NCBI GenBank assembly: GCA_024036415.1 | Contig: JAMWET010001661.1 | Span: forward strand, 62,001 to 126,000 | DNA length: 64,000 nt | Direction of reading: 5' to 3' | From: Prochilodus magdalenae | Lineage: Eukaryota > Chordata > Actinopteri > Characiformes > Prochilodontidae | Part shown: positions 55,083 to 64,000 of the stretch, piece after piece | Position numbering within the stretch: position 1 is the first letter of the stretch | Layout of the letters: each line of letters begins with the position of its first letter | Program-made: the position numbers and the translations under genes | Notes under the pieces: model-generated | The model's database searches: none | Seen by the model: the letters and a program-made list of their open reading frames with translations, nothing else | Told to the model about the DNA's origin: nothing

Positions 55083-56200
55083 GATAAAGTAAAATCAGTG
55101 AGGATGAGTTAACTCTGACAGAGAATACTAAAAAATTGTTTACAATTTTCACTAATGCTGTCTCAGTGCTATGATGATGCCTAAATCCAGACGGAAAATT
55201 TTCATGTACGTTATTTCTGTGCAGATAGGAACTTAACTGTTATAGAAATGGAATATTTAAAATAGTTTGCTAGTTTATAAGGATCAGGATTAGGTCTCTT
55301 AATTAAAGGTTTAATTACTTTTTACTGTGTACGTAACCAAGGCTAAGAGATGAGATTATTATAGACAGAAGAGCCTTGGTTATTTCTGGCAGAACTTTTT
55401 TTTTATTACTAAACTAGCAAAAACTGGATCTAGTATGCATGTAGATGATTTTGAGGATGAAATGTTTTAAAATAGCCCTGTTTGTTGGAGTAGAGTAAAA
55501 GATTTCAGCCTCTCCATGGTAGTTATACTGTGCATTAGATCAGCATTAGCTATATGGAGGAGTACACCTGTAACTGTTAAGTGTTTTTTTTATTTTTAGC
55601 CTAAACATTTCTATTTTATTATTGAAGAAATTCATAAAGACATTGCTACTGTATGCTAACGATATCCAGTGTTCAGTCACAGACTGACTCTTGATTAATT
55701 TAGAGATTTTTGTTATTATCAGTCAGTGAAGACAGATAAGATGAACGTGCTACACTTAGAGCTTTTCTATAGTCTATGGGACTGGAATACTTCAAGTTTA
55801 GTCAGGTGCCATTTACGCTCTAGTTGTCTGATGGTCTGTTTTAGAGTTTAAGTTTGATCTTTGTACCATGGAGCAAGTTTTTTCTGCCTAATTCTTTTAC
55901 GTTTTAATGGAGCCACCTTAGTTAAAGTAGAGTGAAAAGTGCCCTCCAAGCATTTGTTCAGAATATCTAGATCAGTGGGTTTAGACAGAGAGCTGATAGA
56001 ATCTGGGAGGTTTTTGATAAAGCTACGAGGTTGTCACAACACGCTTAACGCAATACTGTGTGGATAAACCTGGTCCCAATATATTCTGAGTGATACTAAA
56101 TGAGTCTAAGATGGACAAAAACAGCTTAGTGGGTCCTGTGATTTGTCTAGGTGGATATTAAAATCTCTAACAATAATTATCTTATTTGAAATTTGAACAG

Positions 56201-56552
56201 AATTTCGAAAGAAGAGAATGTGCAGCCTGCTTTCTGGTTTATTCCTTAAGAACTAGTGTAGAAGGTTGCTACACCTTGGAATAAAACATAACATAAAACA
56301 GGCCTACTGTATGAAAAACATCTGTTTGATTTAGCAAAGTGTTGTTCCAACACTATACTTGCTATATAATCTTAGCTAGATAGTGATTTCAGATTTAATG
56401 GCATAAAAAACAACTTGTCCAGGCTACTAAACAATTGATGCAAAAAGTAAATAAGCATGAGTGAGTAAAATAGAGGTGGCTCCCCTTAATTAAATGTTTT
56501 TAACATGCTGAGGCAAACTTAAATACCAGTGTTTAAGAAACAAAACCTTGTA
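56201..56552. other. Intergenic DNA
   Basis: Nothing recognised. Confidence 0.4.
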
Positions 56553-56712
56553 CCCCAAGATGATAACTTTACAGGAAAAGGAAAAAACTAACATTTATGC
56601 AAGTCAATGTAACCAGATTTCTTTTTGGGCCTTTCGTTATGCAATTAACACACAATGCAAAGGATAAAAGGTATTTTCAAAAGACAAAAACTGAAAAAAA
56701 AATGATACCATT
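56553..56712. mobile_element. Old diverged MITE copy
   Basis: ATAACTTTACAGGAAAAGG near 56563, CAGATTTCTTTTTGGGCC near 56615, CGTTATGCAATTAACACACA near 56634 and a following GATAAAAGG align with the interior of the MITE at 40180-40427 (CATCTTTACAGGAAAGG; CATTATAAAACGTTCACACA). Ends are eroded. Confidence 0.45.
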
Positions 56713-58300
56713 TCCATAGATTTTTCAATGTGCTGAACTTTCCTTGTTATACTTATTATTTAGTTGTGCCACAACATGGCGCTCATAACTAGAAATCAAA
56801 TCATATTTACACTTTAAAACATGCTTAGTTTATTAAGTACAGTAAACTTTGTCTCTTAAAAAGGAAACTTAACATAAGATGTTAGAGTTTAGAAAAGAAA
56901 GTCACTACTGAACATAATTTAAGCATTTAAAAAGCTAGCATGTTAAATGCATGTGCATTGTAGCATTTTATTATGCATTCCATGTGTAATTATTTAAAAG
57001 TATTTAATACCTACTTAGTCATAGCTAACACATTTACATGTGTTTAAGTTAATTCATTTAGTAAAGTGTAAAATAGTGCATATCATGTTACCCTAAAATA
57101 CATTTAAATGCTTTTAAAAAAAAAATATATATATATTTTTTTTTTACAAGGGAGAATCTGTTGATTTAAAATGGACTTCAAAAATGTATATACAAATCAG
57201 CACAGTTTAAACTCTTTTTTCCCACTTAGTATGTGTTTTAGCTTGAATTCTCAAGTTGAATTCTCAAAACAGTTTATTTATGAGCCCCCAGGCAGCAAGT
57301 AAGAAAACTCTGCAGTGTTTAAGACCTAAACTAATTGCTGTGATTAGACTGATCCAGTAGCTGACCATTCATCTAACACTTTCATTTTAATTTGATCTGA
57401 GTGAACTAGCTGCTGTCTCTAAAGCTTTGAAACTGTACTGCATGCGACCCTCTAGTTTGTATAACAAGGCCAGCGTTCCTGTCCCCCTTTCTGCTATAAA
57501 AACACAGCATTAACTAGATCATGACCTCAGAGGTTACGTGAAAGTTAAGTAATTGGACCAAGTCTAGAGAGATTAAAGAGCAAACAAAGCTTGTTCTCTC
57601 ACAGTCGGACTGCACAGCTCAGCTTTTCACCTCGCCCTTTTCCTGTAGTGTCATCTACACTTGGCCTAATTCGACTCATAGCTGATAATCTGAACTCATT
57701 TTGCACAACAAAAAAGAGGACAATACAGTAGAAGCATCTGGAATAAACTGCAGCATGTGGAGAGTTCAACCTAATACACTAAATGAATATACTACACTAC
57801 TGTAATTACATTTTACAAAAAGGTTTTTTTCTTTTTGTTTTTTTTTTAAGAAAATGAATATTGTGTAAATCAAGTGCACCAAATTCAATATTTTTTATAT
57901 TCTATAAATTTTCCTAAAACTTAAGTCGTCTTAAGTTGTAAGTTGTGTTTTCTTGTATTATTTCATGTTATTTAAAGAAACCTTCACAGCTAGCAGAAAA
58001 CATTCCCACAACTTTGGCTAAAAAAATTTAGCTATAAGTTTTAATGATCATTTAAGGAAAGCATGTTAATCTAATGTATAATTAGCACATTAAGCATTTC
58101 AAAAGTGTTTCTATGTGGTTAAATGTTAACTAACTACAACATTCAGAAGAAGTTTTGAGGATGTTTTCTGGTCCACATATGTTACATGATGATGTTTTTA
58201 GAGAATGTTATCTTGTTATTAAGAATATTCTGGGAAAAACAGCAATACAACATGTGAGTATTATTCTCAGAATGTTTTAGAACAAAAAATCTGTCTGGAT
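56713..58300. other. AT-rich intergenic DNA
   Basis: No gene or repeat family recognised. 57480-57720 is somewhat GC-richer and non-repetitive. Small duplication TTGAATTCTCAA near 57243 and 57256. Confidence 0.4.
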
Positions 58301-58304
58301 TCCC

Positions 58305-58970
58305 AGGCCTGCTGTACTATAGATTTTCCATCATGGGTAAGGAGTTACTTCGGGTCTGATGATGGCTTTACACTAAGAGACTTTATACTGAGGTTTAAGA
58401 GATTTCCTGGTTTTGCTGGTCAATAGATTTTATATCATGGCTAAATTGTTTACTTGGGCAATACTGATTTAGAGACTTCACTTTGCAACTAAAGAGTTCT
58501 TCCAGGCCTGTAAATCGAGAGACTTTACACCATACAGCAGTTCTTCTGAGCCTGCCAGTCCAAGACTTCCAGCGGCTAAGGAGATAACCATGGAGAAGCA
58601 GTTTTCCCAGGCTAGTTAGTTGATAGACTTTACACCATGGCTAAGTCATTTTCCAGGGCTGCTAATCACTATGTCTAGGAAGTACTCCGAAGTTTGCTGG
58701 TGAGGAGACTTTACACAAGAAGGTTAAGCAGTCTTTCTAAACCTGAGGATGCAGAGACTTTTTTTCCAGGCAAAAAAAACAAAACAACTTTTCACTGCAG
58801 TTAAGAAGTTTTCACATGACCATAGACTTCTAGACTTTACACGAGAGCTATGAAGGTTTCCCAGGCCTGTCCATCAGATATTTTACATCATAGCTACAGA
58901 ATTTTCCCATGCTTTTTCACTGACAGAATTTAGATGGAGACTTCTGGGGCCTGCTGGCCAAGAATCCTTG
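58305..58970 (+). repeat. Degenerate 48-bp tandem array
   Basis: About 13 diverged units built on AGACTTTACACCATGGCTAA, AGTTTTCCCAGGCCTG and CTAGTC. Phase points (GACTTTACAC or variant) are at 58379, 58425, 58473, 58521, 58563, 58626, 58707, 58756, 58833 and 58879. Spacings are mostly 42-49 bp, with gaps of 63, 81 and 77 where a unit is partly lost or expanded. No transposon ends and no open frame. I do not recognise it as a known satellite. Confidence 0.7.
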
Positions 58971-59864
58971 ACATTGAGAAAGGATTTATCAAAAGGAAGA
59001 GCAATTTCTCCCCTCCAGCACCTCTCATATGCGGAACACGTATATGATTCTCTAGCCTTTAAACAGCTTCCCGTTTATCCAAGCTATTTCTGCCCTTTAT
59101 GTGCAATTCTGTAACAAATATGAATGATGAGGTGTGGCTCCATCTACCACGTGTATGTTGGATGCAGTATATCTACTCCTATTCTACTGAAGCCACTGTT
59201 ACACTGGCTAATGTAGTGTAAAATAGAAAATGTAAATTTAGTGCGCAATGAACAAATGAAGGGAGAGTGCTTCACATACAAGTTTAAAACAGTAACAGAA
59301 AGTCCAGTTTCCTCTCACGCATTACGACATTCATCCCTATTCTCAGTAGTGCTGCTTGTGGATTTGAATCAGCTCGACTGTCCCTCTGCTGAGACGCAGG
59401 GTTTAATTGGTGTGAAGACATAAATAGCAGAGTGGAGGTCGAAAAAATGGTCTTAGCCATAAATCATTATCTATCACAATGACAATGTGTAATTCTCCTC
59501 GCACTACAGCAGCAGCTTTTCTGTGTGTGAAGCATTCACTTGGCATCTCCATGTACTTTCCCAGTGGCCTGGTGGTTTCAGATGGTGACAGTTTACTGTG
59601 ATAGTCCACTGTAAAAGCTCACCTAGACCATATCCTACATTTCTATGGCATTTTATTCTTTCCCCTGAGGTGCACTTATCACTGTGCTGATGTTCTATGT
59701 ACAAAAACATCCATACTTGGTTTCTTTTTATACTTCAGGATTACAAGGGTTGGTTTTGTTATTGTACCTTTAAGACTGATATATGTATATGGGCTTTGTT
59801 TTGACCGGTTACCCTGTATTGTACTTTGCATATAGGCTGTGTATGTGGATAACAATTGTATGCA
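58971..59864. other. Intergenic DNA
   Basis: 59240-59720 is non-repetitive with modest CpG and frames lacking domains; possibly regulatory. Nothing else recognised. Confidence 0.33.
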
Positions 59865-59925
59865 AATGTTTGGGCACCCCTGGTAAATTGTGTTGTAGAT
59901 TTTCTAACAGAAAATACTGAAAAAA
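59850..59925 (+). mobile_element. Tc1/mariner-type terminal fragment
   Basis: AATTGTATGCAAATGTTTGG followed by GCACCCCTGGTAAATTG is the end of a common fish Tc1-like or MITE family (pattern: TGTATGCAAAAGTTTGGGCA). No opposite end is seen within 2 kb, so only a solo end remains. Confidence 0.55.
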
Positions 59926-60890
59926 AATCCTATATTTTTTACAAATCGTATATTTTAGCAATTAAATAAATTATATTGTTATTTCCATAAAAATAGGTTA
60001 TGTTTAAGGCATATTTTTTTTAAATAATTGAGACCACACCCAGGATCAATTTCTACTTGTTTTGGAAAGGGACTCGTTATCACTGGATTGTTTTCACACA
60101 CAAGGATTCCATCCGAACCATGGATTGATTTCACAAAATGAAAGCTTCCTCCATTTGTTGATTTTATCATTTTCCTTGCATATATAAACATTGTAGTAGT
60201 GTTGTAGGCCAGTTTTCATTATCATCCAACCCCACACATAGCTTCCGCACACCCTTCTCATCGCACCGGAATTTACTGGATGCGAACCCCAGATTGCCAA
60301 TTACAGAAGGATCAGAAATCAGTCCTCTGGACCAGCTTTCACATTTGACCAAATGTACCAAACTCACAAAGCAAGCAGGCTTGGATCCAGAATAAACTCT
60401 ACTATGAGAAGACCTTCAGTGTGCTCTCTGATGAGGTCTATCAATTGGCCAGAATTCTTAAAAAATTTGCATATGATTGTATTTCAGCTTCAAAATAATT
60501 CTGGTGGTACCTTTACACTTACACTTACATTAAGGTGTCGCTGTTATTTCCACTGTGCACCTGGAACAACTGCTATAGTACTATGTAACTTTGTAGGAGT
60601 GTGCCCGAGATCTTTCACGGGAACTGCATAAGGTTTTATGACACCAAGTCATACATCAACATCTCTTGTCTAGTTGGCGAAAGCTAACAGAGATAAAAAT
60701 TGCGAGACAAGGCTCATTATTAAAATAAAGACAGTCTTTGTCCATCTCATGGCAAATAAGCAATAAAGGATTCAATCTCCTGTAATAAAATCCTGGTAGA
60801 TTTTTGCCAGTGTTGTTAACTTTGGAGTCCCCTGCTTGTTCCAGATTACACTTGTATTACAATTTATTACAGTTATTTTACTGTCATGCA
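59926..60890. other. Intergenic DNA
   Basis: No recognised gene. May include the rest of the element whose end lies at 59850-59925. Confidence 0.33.
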
Positions 60891-60891
60891 C

Positions 60892-61205
60892 CCAGGTCTG
60901 CAATCGATCTCCTGGACTTCATTTCCCAGAGTGCAGGTCTGATGACGTCACACTCATATGTCCCCAGTCAACCAATCATTCAGGTTCTAGCTAGCCCAAG
61001 TACTGATTTGTTTCACCTGCCACTCTCCACACATCCTGTTTATAACACCCCCACCCCTCCACCCCCCACACACAGTTGCATTACCGAGCGTTTCTCTCTG
61101 CCTTTCTCTTTTGCTGTTTCTGATTTGACTTTCCCTTGAACTATGACACTTCTGATTATCCCCTTAATCCTGGCTGCCTACTTCTTTGCCTCCCTAGTAC
61201 AAGAG
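60892..61205 (+). mobile_element. Solo LTR-like sequence (Gypsy type)
   Basis: Starts TGTCATGCACCC and contains a perfect CRE (TGACGTCA, 60943-60950), CCAATCATTCAGG, TTTATAACACCCCCACC (TATA-like, near 61040), CATTACCGAGCGTTTC and a pyrimidine-rich R/U5-like part. The ACCGAGCGTT core resembles 1056-1065. No gag or pol lies next to it. The 3' border could not be fixed. Confidence 0.55.
60943..60950. promoter_or_regulatory. CRE (CREB/ATF site)
   Basis: Perfect palindrome TGACGTCA about 90 bases upstream of the TATA-like TTTATAAC in the LTR-like sequence. In such LTRs it would act as an activator site. Whether it is active is unknown. Confidence 0.5.
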
Positions 61206-62875
61206 TGACTCAATATGCAAACTCTATAAATGACAGTGCTGCAAATGATCAAAAAATATAAATTCTCACTTAATGGTGCTTTAGTACACTGTTTTTTTTG
61301 GTACAACAGTTAATTTAAATTTGCTGCTAAACTTTGAGGACTGGGTAGTAAGTTTGATGCTCTATTGATTTTAAAAGATAGGCCCTTTAACTGTTTTGTC
61401 AGATTTACATCTTACAACTCATTTCCCTCAAACCAGGGCAGATATTCAATAATCTCTATTACGCTTGATTATGTGGTCTCTGCCACTATCCTACACATTG
61501 CCTTCAAAGTTCGAGGCACATTAGCCTTGTAGCTTCGGTGCAAAACAAAGGCAATCCAGACAGTGTGTTAACAATATGAGCATTTACAGATAAGCCATGG
61601 GGGACCATTAAGCCATAAAGTGTGACTCATCAGATGTGCTTTACCCTCTGCGTTGGAGATCTCAGCACTGTCTCTTTTTTCTCTATTTTCAAAGGAAGAT
61701 GGAAATCTGTGATAGCATCAGTGTGTGAATTATCTAGGATGGATTTCTCTCTCTTCGTTTTTAAGGAGGAAGAAGGAGCACACTGCGAAATGTCAAAAAA
61801 GTAATGAGTCATCAATCTTCTGATGATGCTTAAAATGTAAATGAGATGGAAAGTGGCAGAGGGCGAACGTGCAAACTCATACGATACAGTGCAAGTCATA
61901 AAGTCATAAAGACCTTTGAAATAGTGAGTGCCAAAAAGAACAGAAGCGACATTTTGAAGCAGAATGTGTGATAATGAGAGAGTTTATTGCTACAGATGAG
62001 TAAACAAAACAGCATGTTTCTGGATTACTCAGTTTAAACATGAAATAACAAGAAAAAAAAAGTTGTAAACTCAAAGTGGTGAAGCGCATGCTCACCCATG
62101 TTACAGGAAAACTCCTGACAATTTTCAGAAACTTATTGAATTGTATTTAACAAAACATTTTATCATAAAAACAGAAAAATGAACATTTCAAAAGATGAAT
62201 CTCAGCTTATTATTATGACAACAAAACCAAAGGAGTGAGGCAAACACAGAGCTTTGAGCCCCAGACTGAAGGGAAAATTAGTTAGTTATATTATTAAGTA
62301 TATATTGTATAATTGTTCTCTGATGCCTATAACATACATATGGTATGCAACTTAACCTAACCTATGATTCGGTCCTAAAATGGAATAAATTTATTTCCTT
62401 TTTTAATGAGGTCATAATTAATTTAATTGACTGTTTTGATTGGCTGATTTACACTGAAACACTGATGATCACTGAGAAGCAACATGTCAGAATGGACAAA
62501 ATAAAATGAAACTGAATAAACCTGTTCTCTATGCTCTTTGGTAAGCTAGACTGTTTACTTGGAGCTTGCTAGCAGCTAATGTTGCCATCACTAACTACTT
62601 GCTTTTGACCTCAACATCAACACAAAGGGAATTCAAGTTGTTACTCGCTGTTAAAGTTTTGAACACTCATAAAATATCACAGATAATTTATATTTCCACA
62701 GTCTATACCTAAACTGAACTTTATAAAGCAATAAAAAGGATGTTTGCAGCTGTTGTTACTGTAAAGTTAACTGTAAAAATACACAATAAAAGAACAAATA
62801 GAGAACAGGGAGATAAAACAAAATGATTACAACATCACCATACTTTCCTAGCGATTACCATGATAGGCTTACCAA
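61206..62875. other. Intergenic DNA, partly regulatory-like
   Basis: 61440-61900 is non-repetitive with words such as TACGCTTGATTATGTGG and AAAATGTAAATGAGATGG and may be conserved. 61901-62875 is AT-rich without recognised features. Confidence 0.33.
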
Positions 62876-63020
62876 GCGGGATGCTTCGCTGCTTCATGGA
62901 TTAGGTGGTTTTCCATATTTGACGGAATCGTTAATTCTGGAGAATGTCGAGTCATCACTTCGAGATCTGAAGCTCAAATGCCATTGAATCATACAGCAAG
63001 ACAATGATCCAAAGCAGTAG
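62876..63020 (+). pseudogene. Tc1-like transposase DDE fragment
   Basis: Plus strand: GGATGCTTCGCTGCTTCATG, GAGAATGTCGAGTCATCAC and CAGCAAGACAATGATCCAAA. Translation includes 'LILENVESSLRDLKLK' and 'QQDNDPK', the region of the second catalytic Asp in the family represented at 49524-50310. About 145 bp survive; no termini. Confidence 0.65.
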
Positions 63021-64000
63021 AGGAGATCTACCCGTAAAGGACTAATTTCTTGTTTGCAAACCTTACAGGTCCTATGTTACAACTTTTATGATGATCTGAG
63101 AACATTTAATGAGACAGTGTTCAGTAATTTTGGATCTAACAAACAACATTTGAGGGAAAACTGTTGCTCACTGGGGACTTGGACCCCGATTATCAATAAA
63201 GCTACATTGTGGCAGCGTCTGTAATTGTAAAAATCTAAGTTTTAATGAGCTTAATGATTACAGTTAGTAGCCAGCAGAAACTGCTGTTTAGAGGGTTAAA
63301 GGACACTTTTGAGGTTTGTATTTAACCAAAAAACATAAACAAATTATTCACTTGCACAGATTTAAAGCTCCAAATAAGCAGTCTAGAGCAAGATATGAGA
63401 ATTATGTTTTCTTTTTCTTGCTCTTCATTGGCAATTATCAGTCACAGCCTCCGAAATGTCAACCTGTACAGAGGAACCTTGTCACAGTTGTTACAAAATG
63501 TCAAGGTAGCTTTTATTTACTTATCTGTCCCTATATGATGGAGGGGTACAACTTTTCAGAACAGAGGTGTTGTCAAAAACTCAAGAGAGGAAGAACCAGA
63601 TATTACTGTACAGTTAAAACAAGAGTAAATGGCCTTTCTACAGTTCATCTTTCAATAACCCTGCTGGCAGGAGAAAGAGTGACATTTTGAAAGACAGTGA
63701 CAATGACATTGTTTATTTGTCGTTTTCATTCAAATTTTATTCAGCGTCACATGATTGGCTGCAGCAAAAGAAACATGAAGGTGACCGGACACAGATTACA
63801 ATAAATATCCACAAATCATCCTCCATCGTTGTGGAACCTGTCAATTCACCACGCTGTAAATAATTCATAATTAGATTATTATTTACCAGTGGAGGGAAGC
63901 AATATTAAATTTCCTGAAGAGAAAAGGGTCGCTTTTATTCCATTAAAATGATTCCTCTGTCATTCTGCACACAGTAATGAAGGAAATCGGCCGACTGTCA
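63021..64000. other. Intergenic DNA, end of window regulatory-like
   Basis: 63021-63690 shows nothing recognised; the 124-codon frame at 63316-63690 has no domain. 63700-64000 is non-repetitive with AAATAATTCATAATTAGATT and GATTGGCTGCAG, giving homeodomain-like and CCAAT words; candidate conserved block. Confidence 0.33.

Larger units (their letters stand above)
53372..56200 (-). mobile_element. L2-type LINE, long copy split by an insertion
   Basis: The same family as 35831-36768, also on the minus strand. It starts with the tail TTGTGACAACATTG (reverse complement) near 53380. The C-terminal 'NNLSA...DSDTSSNFKSSLKT' lies at 54010-54080. Near 54300, 'QLYIS' remains of the YADD region, but the YADD itself is deleted. 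After the LTR-like insertion (54377-55082) the element resumes with ATCAGTGAGGATGAGTTAAC and continues through RT N-terminal and pre-RT text to about 56050. AATATCCACCTAG near 56150 fits the 'FNIHL' of the endonuclease. Frames are broken throughout. Confidence 0.7.

Overview
This is a gene-poor stretch of vertebrate nuclear DNA, almost certainly from a teleost fish. The evidence is the load of teleost-type repeats: many Tc1-like transposons, L2-type LINEs with a 3' tail like those common in fish, tRNA-derived SINEs with perfect A and B boxes, Ty3/Gypsy remnants and AT-rich microsatellites. I found no open reading frame or splice pattern that I can assign to a host protein, no rRNA and no functional tRNA. 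Nearly every recognisable protein fragment belongs to a mobile element. Between the repeats lie AT-rich blocks with octamer-like (ATGCAAAT) and homeodomain-like (TAATTA, ATTA) motifs. These resemble the conserved non-coding DNA of gene deserts or long introns near developmental genes, but sequence alone cannot prove that.

Layout. 1-1.3 kb: decayed Ty3/Gypsy gag-pol joined to an LTR-like segment. 2.3 kb: Tc1 fragment. 4.0-5.6 kb: Tc1-like element with TA target duplication, inside an LTR-like sequence. 7.2 kb: small foldback. 7.5-8.1 kb: enhancer-like block. 12.6 kb: decayed SINE. 14.9 and 17.1 kb: microsatellites. 16.1 kb: 42-bp minisatellite. 18.2-18.7 kb: internally deleted Tc1-like element. 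22.2-23.2 kb: enhancer-like block. 24.2-25.7 kb: second full-length but dead Tc1-like element. 27.0-30.6 kb: the most striking structure, a 3.4-kb transposon with arms of roughly 0.85-1.05 kb, an 8-bp target duplication and an IS1016/Merlin-like transposase remnant, inserted into a small MITE. 30.7-33.5 kb: L1 fragments and the same 42-bp minisatellite. 35.8-36.8 kb: L2-type LINE. 36.8-38.8 kb: SINEs and simple repeats. 40.2 kb: a second, intact MITE copy. 41.7-42.6 kb: non-autonomous DNA transposon. 44.5, 47.8, 49.5 and 50.6 kb: four Tc1 relics. 53.4-56.2 kb: L2-type LINE split by a 0.7-kb LTR-like insertion that carries a tRNA-like module. 58.3-59.0 kb: degenerate array of about 48-bp units. 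60.9 kb: solo LTR-like sequence with a perfect CRE. 62.9 kb: last Tc1 relic.

Best candidate for something not well described: the 26995-30398 element. It combines a Merlin-type catalytic domain on the minus strand, very long near-identical arms built of AT-rich subrepeats, and, on the opposite strand, a CpG-rich promoter-like segment followed by a short ATG exon with a strong splice donor. That last part may be a captured host promoter and first exon, or a second gene of the transposon. The repeat-family calls rest on remembered family resemblance and translation by eye; no database search was run.
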